Assembly (NCBI GenBank): GCA_947066815.1
Contig: CAMSZT010000009.1
Coordinates: 23,681 to 87,680 of the forward strand
DNA: 64,000 nucleotides
Reading direction: 5' to 3'
Source: an uncultured Lachnotalea sp.
GTDB lineage: Bacteria > Bacillota > Clostridia > Lachnospirales > Lachnospiraceae
This document shows positions 61,060 through 64,000 of this stretch, piece after piece. Made by a program: the position numbers and the translations under genes. Position 1 is the first letter of the stretch; every line of letters begins with the position of its first letter. The notes below the pieces were generated by a model. That model worked only from the letters and a program-made list of their open reading frames with translations. It searched no databases and had not been told where the DNA came from.

Positions 61060-61803
61060 TTGAACTGCCAGGCGGTTGCCGAGGCGGAGAAGAACATGGT
61101 CTTTGCGGCCCGGCTTACCCAGCGGGGGCACCGGATCGCCACAATGGAGGACCTGCTGGCGCTCTATGAGAAGTCGTTCAGCACGGATACCGTGGAGGCC
61201 ATCGGCGGCCTTCCCCATCCTACGGTCCAAAAATTTGCGGTGATCACGGTGGCGGTTGTGGGGGCGAGCAGGCGGTTCCTTGCACAGATCACCAGACATC
61301 AGAACGAGGTGAAGTTTATGAGCGCTTCGCTGCAGTACAGCAATTATGCAGGACAGGCGGATTTTGCCATACCTTATGAGATACTGGCTGCTTCTGGTTC
61401 TGTCCGGGAGCTGTATCTGGAAAGCTGCCATAGGGGGATGGACTGCTACGGGGAACTGTGCGGCGCCGGAATCGGCCATGACGCGGCGGGCTATGCCACG
61501 CCCCAGGGCTTAAGAAATGTGCTTCTGATAAGCGCCACGCCCTACCAGTGGAAACACATCATCGGACAGCGGATATGCCGGAGGAACACGGACGAGACAA
61601 GAAGCGTGCTCTTGAAGGTCTGGCAGGAGCTGTACCGGTTGAGCCCGGTTCTATTTTCCGTGCAGCTTACGGGAGCCTTCTGCCAGAGGGATAAGTGTCT
61701 GGAGGGAAAGCTGGGGTGCGGGAAAAAGTTGGGAACCTCCCAGGGGCCTTCGGAGATCCTGGCGGCAGATTACCCGGCGCTTTTTAAGGGAGGCGCCACA
61801 TGA
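61060..61803 (+). CDS. thyX: FAD-dependent thymidylate synthase (ThyX), 5' end damaged
   Basis: Makes dTMP from dUMP using folate and FAD. The signature is present in the element-type form TRHQNEVKFMSASLQYSNY (normal RHRxxSxxxxSxR). Other segments: AEAEKNMVFAARLTQRGH, GYATPQGLRNVLLISATPYQ, GQRICRRNTDETR and the late Cys-rich GAFCQRDKCLEGKLGC. The only usable in-frame start is TTG 61060 with no ribosome site. A good AAGGAGG at 61021 points to an ATA at 61037 in another frame, so start and frame look mutated. It overlaps dut by 4 bp. Confidence 0.85.
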   Translation: MNCQAVAEAEKNMVFAARLTQRGHRIATMEDLLALYEKSFSTDTVEAIGGLPHPTVQKFAVITVAVVGASRRFLAQITRHQNEVKFMSASLQYSNYAGQADFAIPYEILAASGSVRELYLESCHRGMDCYGELCGAGIGHDAAGYATPQGLRNVLLISATPYQWKHIIGQRICRRNTDETRSVLLKVWQELYRLSPVLFSVQLTGAFCQRDKCLEGKLGCGKKLGTSQGPSEILAADYPALFKGGAT

Positions 61804-62213
61804 AGATAAAGCTCATTGATTTCGGCGTGAGGGAGGACTGGCGCCCCTACCGGCCCCACGGGAACGACGCCGGGGCGGATGTGTATATGCCCTATGACTG
61901 TACCCTGAAACCTGGGGATGTGGAGAAGGTGCCGCTGGGCTTCGGGATTGAGGTGCCGGACGGCTATGCGGGGTATGTGTTCCCGCGCAGCAGCATGGCG
62001 GCCAGGGGGCTTGTCTGCGAGCTGCCCCCTGTGGATTCCGGCTACCGCGGGGAAATCCATGCGATCATCAGCAATGTAAGCAGCAGGACCCAGGCCATCA
62101 AGAAAGGGGCGCGGATAGGACAGCTTATCATAACGCCGGTGGTGATTGCGGATTTTGTTTCCGGGCTTGGAGAGGAAAGGGGCACGGGAGGGTTTGGGAG
62201 CACCGGGGAGTGA
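61800..62213 (+). CDS. dut: dUTP diphosphatase
   Basis: Hydrolyses dUTP to dUMP, feeding ThyX. The 137-residue protein has trimeric dUTPase motifs: GNDAGADVYMP, PRSSMAARGL, VDSGYRGEIHAII, KGARIGQLIITP and a Gly-rich C-terminus RGTGGFGSTG that closes the active site. ATG 61800 overlaps the thyX stop. The last 60 bases are duplicated at 63754. Confidence 0.93.
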   Translation: MKIKLIDFGVREDWRPYRPHGNDAGADVYMPYDCTLKPGDVEKVPLGFGIEVPDGYAGYVFPRSSMAARGLVCELPPVDSGYRGEIHAIISNVSSRTQAIKKGARIGQLIITPVVIADFVSGLGEERGTGGFGSTGE

Positions 62214-62400
62214 TAAGGGAAAGTACAGAAAAAGGATGGAAAGCGGCACAACCCTTTCGGGAGGCGCCGCTTCTGCAATCAGAACTGTTTTAAAATGTCG
62301 TGATGGCCCACGTCCACCAGGATAATCATTTTGTCGCCCTCATAGTACCAGATAATGCGGATGTCCATGTTGACGCTGCACTCGAAAAGGTCCGTGGTGC
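62154..62400. repeat. Direct repeat, first copy (dut 3' end and toxin 3' half)
   Basis: 247 bp almost identical to 63754-64000, with two mismatches (62171 A/G and 62180 G/A), both silent in the dut frame. The offset is exactly 1600 bp. The repeat continues past the window, so its full length is unknown. Confidence 0.9.
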
Positions 62401-62545
62401 CCTGGATCCGTTTGGTGCGCAGCGACGGGTGGGAGGGGTTCTGCGCCAGGAGTTCCAGTTTGTTTTTTAGCTGTTTCTTTTCCTGGGCGGTGAGCCCCTT
62501 GAAATGCTTCTGGAACCGTGGCGTGAAGGTAAATTCGTATGCCAT
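62279..62545 (-). CDS. YafQ/RelE-type toxin
   Basis: An 88-residue toxin: FTFTPRFQKHFKGLTAQEKK, DLFECSVNMDIRIIWYYEGD and ILVDVGHHDILKQF, a YafQ-like mRNase pattern with the late His pair. It overlaps the AbrB-type antitoxin by 1 bp. It lies on the opposite strand to dut, 66 bp away. Its 3' half is copied at 63879-64000. Confidence 0.87.
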   Translation of the reverse strand: MAYEFTFTPRFQKHFKGLTAQEKKQLKNKLELLAQNPSHPSLRTKRIQGTTDLFECSVNMDIRIIWYYEGDKMIILVDVGHHDILKQF

Positions 62546-62805
62546 CAGTCTGCCTCCAATTTATCAAACAGGGCGTCCACGCTGTCAAAGACGGGCTGTT
62601 CCCCGGAGGCCAGTTTCGCTTTTACACCGCTGATTTCCTCTTTCAGCTCATTCAGGTATTTTTTCGGATAGACGGCAACTGGCATGAGGCAGATGGAGCC
62701 GTCCTTTTCAAAGACATCCAGTTTGTCGCCTTCTGACAGGCCGAGTTTTACAATGATTTCCTTTGGGATTGTGATCTGTGCCTTTTGGCGGAGTTCCGCA
62801 AGCAT
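62545..62805 (-). CDS. AbrB/MazE-type antitoxin
   Basis: An 86-residue protein with a swapped-hairpin AbrB domain at its N-terminus (AELRQKAQITIPKEIIVKLG, then SEGDKLDVFEKDGSICLMP) and a C-terminal toxin-binding helix. ATG 62805 follows AAAGGAGCTG; the frame extends to 62925 without a ribosome site. It is controlled by a promoter at 62897-62925 with an inverted repeat downstream. Confidence 0.87.
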   Translation of the reverse strand: MLAELRQKAQITIPKEIIVKLGLSEGDKLDVFEKDGSICLMPVAVYPKKYLNELKEEISGVKAKLASGEQPVFDSVDALFDKLEAD

Positions 62806-62866
62806 AATATCAGCTCCTTTCCTGTGCCCGTAGTCTTGGGGCATATGGGTATTGGTGTATGGTTTT

Positions 62867-62895
62867 AAAGTGAGAAATTCCAACTTTCTTACTTT
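62867..62895. promoter_or_regulatory. Operator of the YafQ/AbrB pair
   Basis: AAAGTGAGAAA and TTTCTTACTTT form an 11-bp inverted repeat with one mismatch, just downstream of the -10 box. Confidence 0.7.
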
Positions 62896-62896
62896 T

Positions 62897-62925
62897 AGTA
62901 TATCCACTTTGCCGGGAATATGCAA
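62897..62925 (-). promoter_or_regulatory. Promoter of the YafQ/AbrB pair
   Basis: Minus strand TTGCAT, 17 bp, TATACT. Confidence 0.75.
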
Positions 62926-63069
62926 GAGGGCAGAAACGTTTACAAATAAAATGCGGTTAGGAATTTCGGATTAAAAAGTGCTGGGGAATGAGAACACTGC
63001 CAGGCAAGGACAATTCTTGGTTTTTCGCCGGTATATGGATTGGGTATATCCGGGAGATTGACGGATAGA

Positions 63070-63096
63070 ATAAAAAAGAGCGGCCGTGTGACCGCT
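63070..63096 (-). terminator. Terminator of the truncated XRE gene
   Basis: AGCGG...CCGCT stem with CTTTTTTATT after it on the minus strand. Confidence 0.6.
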
Positions 63097-63298
63097 TTAC
63101 CTTTTGGTATTCAATTCCTTCATAATGCCGAGGATGTATTCAAATGACCGGGAATCCAACTGCCTTGCCTGTGCGATAAATTCCTTTAAGGCTTCCGGGT
63201 TGGCATTCCCTTCGTCAAAAAATTCCTGCGGCGTCACGCCCAGGTATTCGCAGATATAGAAAAAGGACGGCATGGAGGGAAGTGATTTTTTGGCGAGA
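63097..63298 (-). pseudogene. XRE-family regulator, N-terminus missing
   Basis: The frame reads LAKKSLPSMPSFFYICEYLGV, then TPQEFFDEGNANPEALKEF, the C-terminal half of a Cro/CI helix-turn-helix (helices 3-5) followed by a short tail. Helices 1-2 are absent because the frame runs into IS66-derived sequence near 63299. The apparent start MMALD comes from that sequence. The stop and terminator are intact. Confidence 0.75.
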
Positions 63299-63520
63299 TC
63301 GAGCGCCATCATCTACAGCCTGGTAGAAACGGCAAAAGCGAACAACCTAAACGTGTTCCAATACCTTTACACACTGTTGCTTTACATGCCGGACTATAGA
63401 CAGGAGCCCGCAGGTGTGGAAGCAATGATGCCGTGGAACGACTTTATAAAGGAACGATGTTCCAAGGTGATGGACACGGAAACAGAAACACCGGAGAACC
63501 GGGGGCAGATACCGCTCTGA
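63299..63520 (+). mobile_element. IS66-family transposase remnant (C-terminal end)
   Basis: The plus-strand frame reads SSAIIYSLVETAKANNLNVF, then QYLYTLLLYMP, then MMPWNDFIKERC, which is the C-terminal tail of IS66 TnpC (pattern YSxxETAKxNxLNxxxYLxxLL...LPW). Only about 70 residues of over 500 remain. No terminal repeats were identified. It abuts the broken XRE gene. Confidence 0.75.
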
Positions 63521-63753
63521 TAGCTGCCCCTTATTTGTGATGAAAAAATAATCACTGATAAAAAGCTATATTCGTTTATAGTTCCAGGATTCTATGGAGC
63601 CTTTCCAGTTTTGAACTTATAATTCTTATATACTTCGGTTCATTAAGAACTTGATTATAAACAAATCTTGAATCACGTCATTCACTTGTCAGTCAAAAAG
63701 ATTATCCCACAGATTTTAGAATATGTAAAACCGGTAGGTTATTCATCGCTTAC
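63521..63753. other. 233-bp AT-rich gap between IS66 remnant and repeat copy 2
   Basis: No gene is supported. It is clearly more AT-rich than its surroundings and may be the outer end of the IS or another element. Confidence 0.4.
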
Positions 63754-64000
63754 TTTGTTTCCGGGCTTGGGGAGGAAAGAGGCACGGGAGGGTTTGGGAG
63801 CACCGGGGAGTGATAAGGGAAAGTACAGAAAAAGGATGGAAAGCGGCACAACCCTTTCGGGAGGCGCCGCTTCTGCAATCAGAACTGTTTTAAAATGTCG
63901 TGATGGCCCACGTCCACCAGGATAATCATTTTGTCGCCCTCATAGTACCAGATAATGCGGATGTCCATGTTGACGCTGCACTCGAAAAGGTCCGTGGTGC
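63754..64000. repeat. Direct repeat, second copy (runs off the window)
   Basis: Copies 62154-62400. It holds the last 20 codons of a second dut (to the stop at 63813) and, from 63879, the 3' part of a second minus-strand YafQ toxin. Confidence 0.9.
63879..64000 (-). CDS. Second YafQ-type toxin, partial at window edge
   Basis: Identical to the C-terminal 40 codons of the toxin at 62279-62545 across the visible part. The 5' part is beyond the window, so it is unknown whether it is a complete gene with its own antitoxin. Confidence 0.8.
   Translation of the reverse strand, partial: TTDLFECSVNMDIRIIWYYEGDKMIILVDVGHHDILKQF

Noticed and set aside
63668..63925. Open frame spanning the start of the second repeat copy
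   Set aside because: It crosses the repeat junction, has no ribosome site and reads dut in a shifted context, so it is not a real gene.
1..64000. CRISPR arrays, tRNA or rRNA genes
   Set aside because: No regular spaced repeats or tRNA/rRNA signatures were found by reading both strands.

Overview
The window (about 64 kb, clearly GC-rich through most of its length) looks like a chromosomal segment of an anaerobic Gram-positive Clostridia, most probably a Lachnospiraceae. The reasons are the Firmicutes gene order def-fmt-metallopeptidase-rsmB-rlmN-PP2C-PASTA kinase-rsgA-rpe-thiN, an scpA-scpB pair, strong GGAGG ribosome-binding sites, lipobox signal peptides, ribose-type (CUT2) sugar ABC transporters, a high-cysteine HCB-type miniprotein, an FlxA-like protein and DUF5662/DUF1848 genes. 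No rRNA, tRNA or CRISPR array was found. This placement is inference from gene content.

Layout. 1-13 kb is a dense plus-strand housekeeping block: translation initiation and rRNA modification, Ser/Thr phosphorylation signalling, ribosome biogenesis, pentose phosphate, thiamine and B6 kinases, Maf, a HAD phosphatase and a PrsA-like foldase, ended by a strong terminator. 13-23 kb carries regulators and signalling: a Cys/Gly-rich miniprotein, an AsnC/Lrp regulator, a LytTR two-component pair, an FlxA-like protein, a chemoreceptor, an OmpR-type two-component pair and a membrane phosphoesterase. 23-34 kb is mixed: ScpAB, ProC, two aminotransferases, a deleted AAA-ATPase-like gene, a PadR regulator fused in operon to a frameshifted DUF2812 gene, citrate synthase, and an ECF sigma factor with its probable membrane partner.

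34-50 kb is an accessory catabolic island with two complete CUT2 ABC transporters. The first sits behind a LacI regulator with two matching 18-bp operators and is followed by an M20 peptidase and a GATase1-like protein. The second is divergent from an M24 (creatinase-fold) gene that has lost most metal ligands, with a ROK regulator beside it, and is followed by an MFS transporter. Sugar-type importers with amidohydrolase-type enzymes suggest uptake of an amide- or amino-linked sugar or similar small molecule. This is one candidate for an undescribed pathway.

50-59 kb has a DUF1848 gene, a lipoprotein hydrolase, a Uma2 remnant, a ParE/Phd toxin-antitoxin pair, and a second undescribed candidate: a PucR-type regulator divergent from a three-gene operon (SDR dehydrogenase, a 409-residue protein of unknown function with a V4R-like Cys/His motif, and a GcvT-like folate-dependent methyl/C1 transferase). 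59-64 kb is a degraded mobile element: an AbiEi/AbiEii pair under a perfect palindromic operator, ThyX and dUTPase with a damaged upstream gene and start, a YafQ/AbrB toxin-antitoxin pair, a truncated XRE regulator, an IS66 transposase remnant, and a 247-bp direct repeat of the dut-toxin junction exactly 1600 bp further on, which runs off the end of the window.

A 35-bp palindromic repeat occurs in three separate intergenic sites (13170, 19815, 53108).
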